A stretch of 35,701 nucleotides of DNA from Clostridia bacterium. Lineage in GTDB: Bacteria > Bacillota > Clostridia > Christensenellales > Borkfalkiaceae. The DNA lies in assembly GCA_017463425.1 (NCBI GenBank), contig JAFTPE010000039.1:1-35701 (forward strand), in the 5' to 3' direction. A program made the translations under genes and the position numbers. A model generated the notes under the pieces. That model made no database searches and was not told where the DNA came from. It saw only the letters and a list, made by a program, of their open reading frames with translations. Shown here one piece after another: positions 15,708 to 24,032 of this stretch; position 1 is the first letter of the stretch; each line of letters begins with the position of its first letter.

Positions 15708-16427
15708 ATGATTTATTTTTTCGACGGAACAAAATCAGGGTTTTTAACGGCTTTTCTACACGCATTCGACGACCCCGATGCCTTATTGACTTCTAAAAAG
15801 GCGCAGTTGACCTTAGGGCAAACGCCCGTTTTTATACAGACGGACGAAAGCAAAGCCGCGCGCGCTTTGCAACGGCTGCGTTCGTTCGATTGCGAATTTG
15901 AACACGATTTGGATTTTTTATTGCGAAGCGGCATGGAAAACAACGAACAGATTGCTTTCCGCTACGTTCGATTTCTTGCAAAAATCAAACGGCCTATCCG
16001 CAACCAACTTGCGGAATCGGACGTTTTCGCGGCGGTAGAATGTATGAAAAAAATCGGGCTGGAAATACATCATTTTCACGGCTTTATACGGTTTATGGAA
16101 ACGCAAAGCGGCGTGCTTTACGCGCCTTTTTCGCCCGACAACGATATTTGCGATTTGCTCGTACCGCACTTTCGAGCCAGACTTCCTCAATATCCGTTTG
16201 TGTTGCACGACGTGAAACGGAAAACAGCAGCGGTTTACGACGGGAAAAATTATTTTATTGCGCCTTTGGATAAAGCGGACGTTTTGCTTTCCGCAGACGA
16301 AACCGAATGGCAAGCGCTTTGGAAAAAATATTATAACGCCGTTAATATTCCTTCGCGCGAACGGTTGAAACAGATGCGCGGTTTTATGCCCGTACGGTAT
16401 TGGAAATTTATGCCCGAAAAGCAATAA
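15708..16427 (+). CDS. TIGR03915 family putative DNA repair protein (UDG-like)
   Basis: A 239-aa protein matching the conserved partner of the radical SAM protein upstream. It begins MIYFFDGTKSGFLTAFLHAF, typical for this family, and ends with a DUF4130-like region containing IHHFHGFIRFMETQSGVLYAPFSPDNDI and RERLKQMRGFMPVRYWKFMPE. The arrangement FHGFxRFxE..YAxxxPD is the conserved core. The family is described as uracil-DNA-glycosylase-like in its linkage, but enzymatic activity has to my knowledge not been settled. The start has GAGGCG 5 bp upstream and lies 9 bp after the previous stop, so the two are one operon. Confidence 0.85.
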   Translation: MIYFFDGTKSGFLTAFLHAFDDPDALLTSKKAQLTLGQTPVFIQTDESKAARALQRLRSFDCEFEHDLDFLLRSGMENNEQIAFRYVRFLAKIKRPIRNQLAESDVFAAVECMKKIGLEIHHFHGFIRFMETQSGVLYAPFSPDNDICDLLVPHFRARLPQYPFVLHDVKRKTAAVYDGKNYFIAPLDKADVLLSADETEWQALWKKYYNAVNIPSRERLKQMRGFMPVRYWKFMPEKQ

Positions 16428-16474
16428 ACTTCCTTTTTTTAAATTTTTTATAAAGGATATCCCCCTCTCAACCG

Positions 16475-16504
16475 TTGACAAACGGACGAAAAATAAGGTA
16501 TAAT
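16475..16504 (+). promoter_or_regulatory. Promoter of glutamine synthetase gene
   Basis: Consensus TTGACA (16475-16480), an 18-bp spacer and perfect TATAAT (16499-16504). It leaves a leader of about 85 nt before the start at 16599. Confidence 0.8.
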
Positions 16505-16529
16505 AAACGTATTCTTAGACAAATAACAA

Positions 16530-16571
16530 GCAAAGGCGAAAAAATAACCTGCCTTTGCCGTTTTACGTTTT
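16530..16571 (+). promoter_or_regulatory. Leader hairpin, possible attenuator
   Basis: An 8-bp stem GCAAAGGC (16530-16537) against 16551-16558 with a 13-nt loop is followed by CGTTTTACGTTTT. It lies in the 5' leader of the glutamine synthetase gene. The broken T tract makes termination only partial, so it may be an attenuator or an mRNA-stabilising element. Confidence 0.45.
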
Positions 16572-16598
16572 ATTTTTTATTTACAAAGGAGCAATTTT

Positions 16599-18689
16599 AT
16601 GAAACTCGTGTCAGACTATTTCGGCTGTATGGTCTTTAACGACGAAGTGATGAAACAACGGCTTGCGCCCGACGTGTACAACACGTTGATACGCACGGTG
16701 GAACACGGCAGAAGCCTCAATCTTTCCGTGGCGAACGAAGTGGCACGCGCTATGAAAGATTGGGCTGTGGAATTGGGCGCAACGCATTATACGCATTGGT
16801 TCCAACCTATGACGGGCATCACCGCCGAAAAACACGACAGCTTCATTTCCCCCGGCGAAGGCGGAAAAGTGATTATGGAATTTTCGGGCAAAGAACTCGT
16901 TCGCGGTGAAACGGACGCGTCCTCTTTCCCCTCCGGCGGACTTCGCGCTACGTTCGAGGCGCGCGGATATACGGCTTGGGACGCAACGTCGTATGCGTTT
17001 ATCAAAGACGGCGTTTTGTGTATTCCCACGGCGTTCTGTTCGTACAGCGGCGAGGCGTTGGACAAAAAAACCCCGTTACTTCGGTCAATGGAGGCTATCA
17101 ATCGCCAAGCAATGCGCGTTTTGAAATTATTCGGAAACGAGGACGTTGCCTCCGTCAAAACGACGGTTGGCGCGGAACAGGAATATTTCCTCGTCGATAA
17201 AAAGACTTTTAAACAAAGAAACGACCTTATCTTTACGGGTCGTACTTTGTTCGGCGCAAAACCGCCCAAAGGTCAAGAAGTGGAAGGGCATTATTACGGC
17301 GTAATCAAACCGCGCGTACAGGCGTTTATGAAAGATTTGGACGAGGAGCTTTGGAAACTCGGCGTTCTTGCTAAAACCGAACACAACGAGGCTGCCCCCT
17401 CGCAACACGAACTTGCGCCCATTTTCGCCTCAACGAATATTGCCGCCGACCATAACCAATTAACGATGGAAATTATGCAAAAGGTAGCAAAAAAACACGA
17501 TTTCGTCTGTCTTTTGCACGAAAAACCGTTTGCAGGTGTAAACGGCAGCGGCAAGCATAACAACTGGTCTATGTCCACCAACACGGGCGTGAATTTGTTA
17601 GAACCCGGCGATACGCCAAGTGAAAACGCACAATTTTTATTGTTCCTGTGTTCAATTATCAAGGCGGTAGACGAATACCAAGATTTGTTGCGCGTATCCG
17701 TTGCCTCGGCAGGAAACGACCACCGTTTGGGCGCGCACGAAGCTCCGCCTGCCGTCGTGTCTATTTTCCTCGGCGACGAATTGAACGAAGTTTTGGAATC
17801 GATTGAAAAAGAAACGCCTTACGGTGTGAAGGAAAAAGAACTGCTTAGAATCGGCGTACATACGTTGCCGAAATTCCCCAAGGATACCACCGACCGCAAC
17901 CGCACTTCGCCGTTTGCATTCACGGGCAACAAATTTGAATTCCGTATGCTTGGGTCGGCGGCGTCCATTTCTGATGCGAACACCGTTTTAAACACCGCCG
18001 TTGCGGAAATTTTAAAACGTTTTGCCGACGAATTGGAAAACGCGGAAAATTTTGAAACGGCTTTGCACGATTTGATAAAGCGCGTTATCACAGAACATAA
18101 ACGCATCATTTTCAACGGAAACGGTTACGACGAGGCGTGGCTGAAAGAAGCGGAAAAACGCGGTCTTTTGAACTTGCGTTCCACCCCCGACGCATTGCCC
18201 TATTTCATCAAGGAAAAGAACGTTCGCCTGTTCACCGAACATAAGGTGTACACCGAACGGGAAATGCATTCGCGGTATGAAATTTTGCTCGAAAGTTATT
18301 GCAAATTAACGAATATCGAAGCGCATACTATGGTGGATATGGCAAAGAAAGAAATTTTGCCTGCGGTCAGCGCGTACAGCCAAACGCTTTGCAATACGTT
18401 GCTTGCGAAAAAAGCCGTTTGCAAGCATCTTGACAACACCTACGAAACGGAAACGTTGAATGAAATTTCCGACCTGTCCGCAAAGGCGTACGCTGGCGTA
18501 AAAGCATTGGAAAACGCCTTGGACGGAGCAAAAAATATCACCAACGTAACCCAGCTTGCCATTTGGCACAAGGACAAAATCCTTTCGGCTATGAGCGAAT
18601 TGCGCGCTGCGGCGGACGCTTTGGAGGGTATCGTTTCGGCGGAATATTGGCCTATCCCCACTTACGGAGATTTGCTGTTTGAAATTTAA
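16599..18689 (+). CDS. glnN: Glutamine synthetase type III
   Basis: GSIII (696 aa) makes glutamine from glutamate, ammonia and ATP and is the large dodecameric form typical of Bacteroidetes, cyanobacteria and many clostridia. Family features include FPSGGLRATFEARGYTAWD near 110, GAEQEYFLVD near 190 (metal-binding glutamates), HNEAAPSQHELAPIF near 260, KHNNWSMSTNTG near 320 (catalytic His region) and NRTSPFAFTGNKFEFRMLGS near 430. The length is as expected and the frame is intact. AAAGGAG lies 8 bp before the ATG. It has its own strong promoter with a hairpin in the leader. NAD synthetase follows after 23 bp, so the two may be co-transcribed; NAD synthetase uses ammonia or glutamine-derived nitrogen. 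Confidence 0.95.
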   Translation: MKLVSDYFGCMVFNDEVMKQRLAPDVYNTLIRTVEHGRSLNLSVANEVARAMKDWAVELGATHYTHWFQPMTGITAEKHDSFISPGEGGKVIMEFSGKELVRGETDASSFPSGGLRATFEARGYTAWDATSYAFIKDGVLCIPTAFCSYSGEALDKKTPLLRSMEAINRQAMRVLKLFGNEDVASVKTTVGAEQEYFLVDKKTFKQRNDLIFTGRTLFGAKPPKGQEVEGHYYGVIKPRVQAFMKDLDEELWKLGVLAKTEHNEAAPSQHELAPIFASTNIAADHNQLTMEIMQKVAKKHDFVCLLHEKPFAGVNGSGKHNNWSMSTNTGVNLLEPGDTPSENAQFLLFLCSIIKAVDEYQDLLRVSVASAGNDHRLGAHEAPPAVVSIFLGDELNEVLESIEKETPYGVKEKELLRIGVHTLPKFPKDTTDRNRTSPFAFTGNKFEFRMLGSAASISDANTVLNTAVAEILKRFADELENAENFETALHDLIKRVITEHKRIIFNGNGYDEAWLKEAEKRGLLNLRSTPDALPYFIKEKNVRLFTEHKVYTEREMHSRYEILLESYCKLTNIEAHTMVDMAKKEILPAVSAYSQTLCNTLLAKKAVCKHLDNTYETETLNEISDLSAKAYAGVKALENALDGAKNITNVTQLAIWHKDKILSAMSELRAAADALEGIVSAEYWPIPTYGDLLFEI

Positions 18690-18712
18690 AAAACGAGTGT
18701 AAGGGTATTTTT

Positions 18713-19453
18713 ATGTTTAACGTAGAAAAGACAACGAAACAAGCCGTTGAATGGATTCGAGATTGGTTTGAACAAAACGGAAAAGATTGCAACGCGGTAG
18801 TCGGCATTTCAGGCGGAAAGGATTCCAGCGTGGTTGCCGCGCTGTGCGTGGCGGCGCTTGGCAAAGAACGGGTAATCGGCGTATTGATGCCCAACGGTGA
18901 ACAGAGCGATATCGATTGTTCAAAACAACTCGTCGCGTACCTGGGTATTCCCAATTATACTATCAACGTCCAAGCAGGCGTAAACGGCGTACTTTCTTCT
19001 TTGGAAAATGCAGGGGTGGAACTCAGCCGTCAAACGAGAGTCAATTTGCCTCCTCGCGTGCGTATGGCAACGTTGTACGCTCTTTCACAATCTATGAACG
19101 GACGTGTGGCAAATACGTGCAATTTATCCGAAGATTGGGTAGGATACTCCACCCGTTACGGTGATGCGGCAGGCGATTTTTCACCGCTTGGCAAACTCAC
19201 GGTGCAAGAAGTAAAAGAAATTGGACGGTTTTTGAGGTTGCCTGAAAATTTGGTGGAAAAAGCCCCCTCGGACGGACTTAGCGGAAAAACGGACGAGGAC
19301 AATTTGGGATTCACCTATGCTATGTTGGATGAATATATCCGCACGGGCGTATGCAACGATTTAGAAAAGAAGGAACGAATTGACCGTTTGCACGTTATGA
19401 ACGAATTTAAATTGAAACCGATCCCCTGTTTTGAATACAATCCCGAAAATTGA
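18713..19453 (+). CDS. nadE: Ammonia-dependent NAD synthetase
   Basis: Converts nicotinic acid adenine dinucleotide, ammonia and ATP to NAD, the last step of NAD synthesis. The 246-aa length matches the NH3-dependent form without a nitrilase domain. The PP-loop GISGGKDSSVV is near residue 34. The NaAD/Mg site NLSEDWVGYSTRYGDAAGDFSPLGKLTVQEV follows, with GY-T-GD in family order, and KAPSDGLSGKTDEDNLGFTY forms the C-terminal P2 loop. It stands directly after glutamine synthetase, so a nitrogen-linked operon is likely. An intrinsic terminator follows 39 bp downstream. Confidence 0.92.
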   Translation: MFNVEKTTKQAVEWIRDWFEQNGKDCNAVVGISGGKDSSVVAALCVAALGKERVIGVLMPNGEQSDIDCSKQLVAYLGIPNYTINVQAGVNGVLSSLENAGVELSRQTRVNLPPRVRMATLYALSQSMNGRVANTCNLSEDWVGYSTRYGDAAGDFSPLGKLTVQEVKEIGRFLRLPENLVEKAPSDGLSGKTDEDNLGFTYAMLDEYIRTGVCNDLEKKERIDRLHVMNEFKLKPIPCFEYNPEN

Positions 19454-19469
19454 TAAATATATAGATTAC

Positions 19470-19489
19470 GGCATACCAGGTATGCGTTC
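19470..19489 (+). repeat. Dispersed intergenic motif, copy 3
   Basis: GGCATACCAGGTATGCGTTC. It contains the perfect odd palindrome GCATACC-A-GGTATGC (19471-19485) and precedes a terminator by a few bases, as do the related copies at 3041 and 5319. Confidence 0.55.
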
Positions 19490-19492
19490 AAC

Positions 19493-19526
19493 AAAAAAAT
19501 CTTTCCTTTTTAGGAAAGATTTTTTT
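19493..19526. terminator. Bidirectional terminator between convergent genes
   Basis: A perfect 15-bp inverted repeat (19493-19507 against 19512-19526) with a 4-nt loop and A/T runs at both ends. It serves nadE on the plus strand and the SGNH hydrolase gene on the minus strand. Confidence 0.92.
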
Positions 19527-19529
19527 GTT

Positions 19530-20351
19530 TTATTCTTTATCCAACGTTTCTGAATATTGCGGTTTTCCGATAAAACCTACTTGTCGAAAGGCTTTCGGGT
19601 CTTTTCGGATATAATAATCAATATACGAGGCTATCATTTTCGCCGTCAGCTGATATCCCATAGGATTCAGATGCCCGTACAGGTAAAATTTTTCTCTAAA
19701 CGCAGCGTCGTATACAGGTGCGTACGTATTCAAATCAATCACGTACGAATTGGAAAATACCTTTGTCATATCACGGAGCAGTTGCGCGTGCGCTTTTTTA
19801 TGCGCTGCCTTTTCTTCCGAATCATTTTCCGACCTCGGCATTGTAACGAAGAAAAATTTCGCCTGTGGTTGAATTTCTTTATATCTTTGCACGATTTGCC
19901 CGTAATATCCCGCAAACGTCGGTTGATTGTTGTTGCAATCTTCAAAATCGATATCGTCCACACTACCGATTTTAAAGCCACGATTGATATCGTTTGCGCC
20001 AAGCGCAATCACGTATGCTTGCGCCGCTTTTTCGGGCGCCCAAGCGTTGATTGCAGAGGCAAACGTATCCAAATATTGTTTCGCCGTCATTCCGCCACGG
20101 GAAAAATTGTATACCGACGCGCCTGTCATACGCGCCATAAATTGTCCCCAAGAATATTCGTAATAATCGTGATACGAGCGCACGCCGTTTTCATCCAAAG
20201 CCTCAAATTCACCCGAATCAAGGCTGTCGCCTACACATGCAATGGTACGAAAAATTGCCGTATACCCACCGTCGTCTACAATCCTATCAAGCGGTTTTTC
20301 CTCGTTCGACATTGTTTTTCCTACGTTTTGCACGTATTCCGTAATATTCAT
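19530..20351 (-). CDS. SGNH/GDSL-type hydrolase (carbohydrate esterase candidate)
   Basis: A 273-aa SGNH-fold hydrolase. Block I CVGDSLDSGEFE carries the nucleophile Ser43. The oxyanion Gly is in NFSRGGMTAKQY, the Asn in ALGANDINRG, and the catalytic His227 in YGHLNPMGYQ near the C-terminus. Such proteins deacylate glycans or lipids. There is no signal peptide, so it is cytoplasmic. It lies 12 bp downstream of the GH78-type gene in a three-gene leftward operon with two glycosidases, which favours a sugar O-acetylesterase role. Specificity is inferred from neighbours only. Confidence 0.82.
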   Translation of the reverse strand: MNITEYVQNVGKTMSNEEKPLDRIVDDGGYTAIFRTIACVGDSLDSGEFEALDENGVRSYHDYYEYSWGQFMARMTGASVYNFSRGGMTAKQYLDTFASAINAWAPEKAAQAYVIALGANDINRGFKIGSVDDIDFEDCNNNQPTFAGYYGQIVQRYKEIQPQAKFFFVTMPRSENDSEEKAAHKKAHAQLLRDMTKVFSNSYVIDLNTYAPVYDAAFREKFYLYGHLNPMGYQLTAKMIASYIDYYIRKDPKAFRQVGFIGKPQYSETLDKE

Positions 20352-20363
20352 GCTATTTTCTCC

Positions 20364-22274
20364 TTATTTTAAAATCCAATAATAATAAATGGGGGTTGCC
20401 GTCCAGCCGTGGCAAAGACTGCCTGCATCATCAAACGCTGCCTCGCCGTCAATCGTTTCCCACGTCGCCGTTGCTCCGTTGTCCAACATATGTTGATAAT
20501 CTGCGCGGATATCTGCCCAAATCCAATCGCGGTATTTTTCTTTATTTACCTTAATCAATGCGTCGTATTTCAACGTTTTCATACTCAAAGCGCACGGGGT
20601 TAATTCACCTTTTGCCAACTTTTCGCAAATTTCTTCCGCCAAAGCTCCGTCCGCAACGCCCGTCAACACCGCCAACGTATTGACGAGTTCGGTATATTCC
20701 GCGCCACCGATATTCATAGCAAATACACCCTTTCCCTTATGGAAGAAATTTTCGCGTATTTTGCTTTTTAACGATTCGATTTCGCCGTGATACGGATATT
20801 CCAAACCGCTCAACCCGCAAATTTTTTGCAAACATTGCAAGGCAAACACCGTCAACAAATTTACCATTGCATCGGGTTTAACTTCTTCCGTTCCGTTCAG
20901 TACGCCGTCGGAATATTGCGACCAATCGTAAAAATTCCAATGATTTATGCCCTCAAATTTGCAAACCAAGCCGTTTTGGCGATTGTTTAAAAAGGTGTTG
21001 AAATATTCAATCATTTTGGGATACGCCTCTTTTGCCAAACTAATATCCCCCGAATATTCAATATATTCTTTTACAGACAACGTATAATACAACGAGAACG
21101 ACGGAATGGTTAAATCGATTCCGCAAGGATACGTAATGGCAAGCAAGCCGTCGTCGCGTCTGTCCTTGTTCATCAGCGAAAGATTTGCGCGCGCGTAGTC
21201 CACGTTCCCGTCCTCAAACGCATAATATCCGCAAAGGATTTGATTTCGCGAATCGAATGCATACAGGCATTGTTCACGCCAAGGACAATCCACGTAATGC
21301 TCCATCATACAGAGTTGCAAAGTTCTTAAACACAAATCGTAAATTTTTTGGTCTAACTCGCTTTCCGCTTGAAAAGGCTTTACCTTAAATGGATATACCT
21401 GCGGAACAACCCCTACGTATTCGATATCAATTGGAGATTCGCTCTCGATTTGCAAATATCTGCACCCCAAACGCAACATAGGATTCAAATACTCGTTTTC
21501 TCCCACCTTTGTCACATACTCAAACGAGAAATCTCTCGATTCGATAATCCGACGAACGCAGCCGTCTGCCAAATGTTCCCCGTACGAAATCAACAAAGTT
21601 TGCGCCGTTTCCGAACGAACTTTTATCCCAAATAAACCTACGGTTTCCTCGCCGATATCAAAGATATACTTAGTTTGCCCATCCTGTTTTACAAGCGTGC
21701 CTTTCTTCATTTCCTTTAATTGCAATTTTTTCGTCGGACGAGGGAAAAATTGACGTTGTTTGTTTATAAGCACGGACGGCGCAAAGCCCGTTCCGTTCCC
21801 GTTTTTCCAATCGTCCTCTTTCGTCGCGTCATATTTATAGCTGTACCCAAGTTGTGGAGTCAGCCATTTTTCACGTCCACTTTCATACGCCAAACTAAGA
21901 CGGGAAAGGGTACTTTCGTTGCTTTCAACGCATACCTGCCCCCCTTGTTCGATTTCAAAAATCAATCCCGCAGGCGCGGAGATATGCCGCATGGTACTCG
22001 TTCCAAAATGCCATACCACGACAGCCAAAGCGTTGTCGCCCTTTTTTAAATACGGCGTAATGTCCAACGTATCGTACGTTTTATAATGTTCGTAATCGCC
22101 GTACTGATTGCTAAACGCAAGCACGCCGTTTATGTACAAAGCGTAATCCCCGTCGCACGAAAGCCGACAAACCGTTTGTTCGCCGTTCCAAGTAAGCGGA
22201 ATCAAAAATTCGCCGTATTCGTCGGGTTTGTAATCTTCTCTTACCCAAATCCATTTCGCATTTTCAAAAGCCAT
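20364..22274 (-). CDS. GH78 alpha-L-rhamnosidase-like protein
   Basis: A 636-aa protein with the layout of family 78 rhamnosidases. It has an N-terminal beta-sandwich carbohydrate-binding part (AKWIWVREDYKPDEYGEF near residue 5; LYINGVLAFSNQYGDYEHYKTYD near 46), a concanavalin-like domain, and an (alpha/alpha)6 barrel containing MEHYVDCPWREQCLYAFDSRNQ near residue 325. That segment corresponds to the family's DCPtREe motif with the active-site carboxylates. A second typical stretch, GATATWETIDGEAAFDDAGSLCHGW, is near the C-terminus. No signal peptide is visible, so it is cytoplasmic. It is flanked by an alpha-glucosidase and an esterase, suggesting breakdown of a decorated plant or host oligosaccharide. 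Activity on rhamnose itself is not certain. Confidence 0.82.
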   Translation of the reverse strand: MAFENAKWIWVREDYKPDEYGEFLIPLTWNGEQTVCRLSCDGDYALYINGVLAFSNQYGDYEHYKTYDTLDITPYLKKGDNALAVVVWHFGTSTMRHISAPAGLIFEIEQGGQVCVESNESTLSRLSLAYESGREKWLTPQLGYSYKYDATKEDDWKNGNGTGFAPSVLINKQRQFFPRPTKKLQLKEMKKGTLVKQDGQTKYIFDIGEETVGLFGIKVRSETAQTLLISYGEHLADGCVRRIIESRDFSFEYVTKVGENEYLNPMLRLGCRYLQIESESPIDIEYVGVVPQVYPFKVKPFQAESELDQKIYDLCLRTLQLCMMEHYVDCPWREQCLYAFDSRNQILCGYYAFEDGNVDYARANLSLMNKDRRDDGLLAITYPCGIDLTIPSFSLYYTLSVKEYIEYSGDISLAKEAYPKMIEYFNTFLNNRQNGLVCKFEGINHWNFYDWSQYSDGVLNGTEEVKPDAMVNLLTVFALQCLQKICGLSGLEYPYHGEIESLKSKIRENFFHKGKGVFAMNIGGAEYTELVNTLAVLTGVADGALAEEICEKLAKGELTPCALSMKTLKYDALIKVNKEKYRDWIWADIRADYQHMLDNGATATWETIDGEAAFDDAGSLCHGWTATPIYYYWILK

Positions 22275-22287
22275 ATTTCTTTTCCTA

Positions 22288-23904
22288 CTATTCCTTTTTA
22301 TTTTTCATAATTACAAAACTTCTGCCCAGCAAGCAAATGGTTTCGCCTTGCTGTTTACAATGATTCTGCAATAAAATCTCGCCCATCTTTTCCACGTCCA
22401 CAGCCACGTCGGCAGGGTTTACCGCTATCGTAAACGAACCGTTTTTATCGCTACGTTTATACACCAACGGATACCCCCCGTTGTTCGACGATACGATTTC
22501 CAAATCCCCGTCCGCGTTAAACGCCGAATATTCCTTACGCAATTTTATCAAATCCTGCACGGTACGCAACAGTGAATTTTCACGCGCCGACATACTCTCC
22601 ACGCTTTGGGCAACGTCGCTATTTACAGGCAAGTACAAATCCTTTTCGTCTGCCTTAGAAAAGCCCCTATTTCGTCCGTTCGTCCATTGCATAGGCGTAC
22701 GGCAGCCCGTACGAATAAATCCGCCGTCCTTGTTTATCGTATAATTATGCGTCATACCTATCTCGTCGCCGTAATAAATAAACGGCACGTGTTTATAGGT
22801 CAACAAAAACGCAAAAATCCCTTTCAGCGTTTCCTCGTCTTTCTTTTCCCCTACGCGTATAATGTCGTGATATCCGCTCGGCACGGAAAAATATCCTTTC
22901 CCCTGAATTTCTTTATACAACCGCGCGGTATATGCCAAAAACGAATCCACACTCCCTTTGCCCTCGGGCGAAAAATAATTATGACCTCGCTCCAACGCAG
23001 GCAAAATGTTTGTGTTTTTCTCGTTCCTTATCAAATCGTTGTATTCGGGTCTATCGTGCGCGAGATAATCCAAATCAAATCCGCATTTGCCCACGGAATT
23101 GGACGGATACACCCATTCCGCGATAAACGCCGCGTCGTGATATTCCGATTTTATCGTGCCTATCAGGAGATTCCACAGCCATTTCAGTCCCTCTACGTCC
23201 TCGTCGTTGTCCGAATCGTATACGCAATCTTTCACTAGCGAGTTTGCCATATCGACGCGGAAACCGTCTACCCCTTTATTTAACCAAAACCGCATAATAT
23301 CCAATATCTTTTCCCGAAGCGGTTTCAATCTTTCGTCCGTATAATGCATCTTCCAATTTTCACCCATATCGTAGGCGTTATTGGGGTCTGCCTCTCTCGG
23401 CGGCTTGTTAAAGCCGAAATTCAGCGCAGGCTGACAGGCATAATAATTGATAACGTAACCGCCGTCGCGAGGGTATAATCCGTGAATGGATTTATCTTTA
23501 TATTTATTGAAATTGTTGTCCGTCCAAATATACCAATCGGAATACTCGTTCTTTTCGTCTTTCGTTGATTGTAAAAACCAAGGATGTTTATCCGAAGTAT
23601 GCCCGATAACCAAGTCGATAACGACGCGAATCCCAAGCGTTTTGCACTTTGCAATCAACGCCTCAAAATCCGCCATCGTGCCAAATTTTTCGTTTACGGC
23701 GCAATAATCCGCTACGTCATACCCTCCGTCCATAAACGGCGAAACGTAAAAAGGATTTAGCCAAATCGCATTTACACCCAAATCTTTGATATAATCGAGC
23801 TTTTCCGTAATTCCCTGCAAATCCCCAACGCCGTCGTTGTTGCTATCAAAAAAGCTGGTGGGATATACTTGATAAAAAATACTGTCTTTTAACCACGTAT
23901 TCAT
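22288..23904 (-). CDS. GH13 alpha-glucosidase / alpha-amylase family enzyme
   Basis: A 538-aa enzyme of the oligo-1,6-glucosidase/alpha-glucosidase branch of GH13. It opens with WLKDSIFYQVYPTSFFDSNNDGVGDLQGI. Region I is DLVIGHTSD (the usual Asn before His is Gly). Region II GVDGFRVDMA holds nucleophile Asp218, region III IAEW holds acid/base Glu263, and a YHD motif followed by FIYYGDEIGM completes the site. The SNNDGVGD loop is the calcium-binding motif common in this branch. It is cytoplasmic, first gene of the three-gene leftward operon, and ends 13 bp before the GH78-type gene. Likely substrate is an imported alpha-glucoside; sucrose, isomaltose or malto-oligosaccharide cannot be told apart here. 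Confidence 0.9.
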   Translation of the reverse strand: MNTWLKDSIFYQVYPTSFFDSNNDGVGDLQGITEKLDYIKDLGVNAIWLNPFYVSPFMDGGYDVADYCAVNEKFGTMADFEALIAKCKTLGIRVVIDLVIGHTSDKHPWFLQSTKDEKNEYSDWYIWTDNNFNKYKDKSIHGLYPRDGGYVINYYACQPALNFGFNKPPREADPNNAYDMGENWKMHYTDERLKPLREKILDIMRFWLNKGVDGFRVDMANSLVKDCVYDSDNDEDVEGLKWLWNLLIGTIKSEYHDAAFIAEWVYPSNSVGKCGFDLDYLAHDRPEYNDLIRNEKNTNILPALERGHNYFSPEGKGSVDSFLAYTARLYKEIQGKGYFSVPSGYHDIIRVGEKKDEETLKGIFAFLLTYKHVPFIYYGDEIGMTHNYTINKDGGFIRTGCRTPMQWTNGRNRGFSKADEKDLYLPVNSDVAQSVESMSARENSLLRTVQDLIKLRKEYSAFNADGDLEIVSSNNGGYPLVYKRSDKNGSFTIAVNPADVAVDVEKMGEILLQNHCKQQGETICLLGRSFVIMKNKKE

Positions 23905-24032
23905 ATTGGTTTCCTCTCTTTTATTTCCTCTACAATTATCTTATCATAAAACTTTATCAAAAGCAAACATTTGAATAAAAAAAAGGAAGAAGAATCTCCC
24001 TTTTTTGTCTTTATATCGCACAAATATCTTGA

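Noticed and set aside
19557-20372. Plus-strand frame antisense to the SGNH hydrolase
   Set aside because: Shadow frame; the minus-strand protein has all four SGNH blocks.
23973-24007. A/T-rich hairpin between the potassium and GH13 genes as terminator
   Set aside because: Pairing relies mostly on A-run against T-run with a weak two-G:C core; not enough to call.
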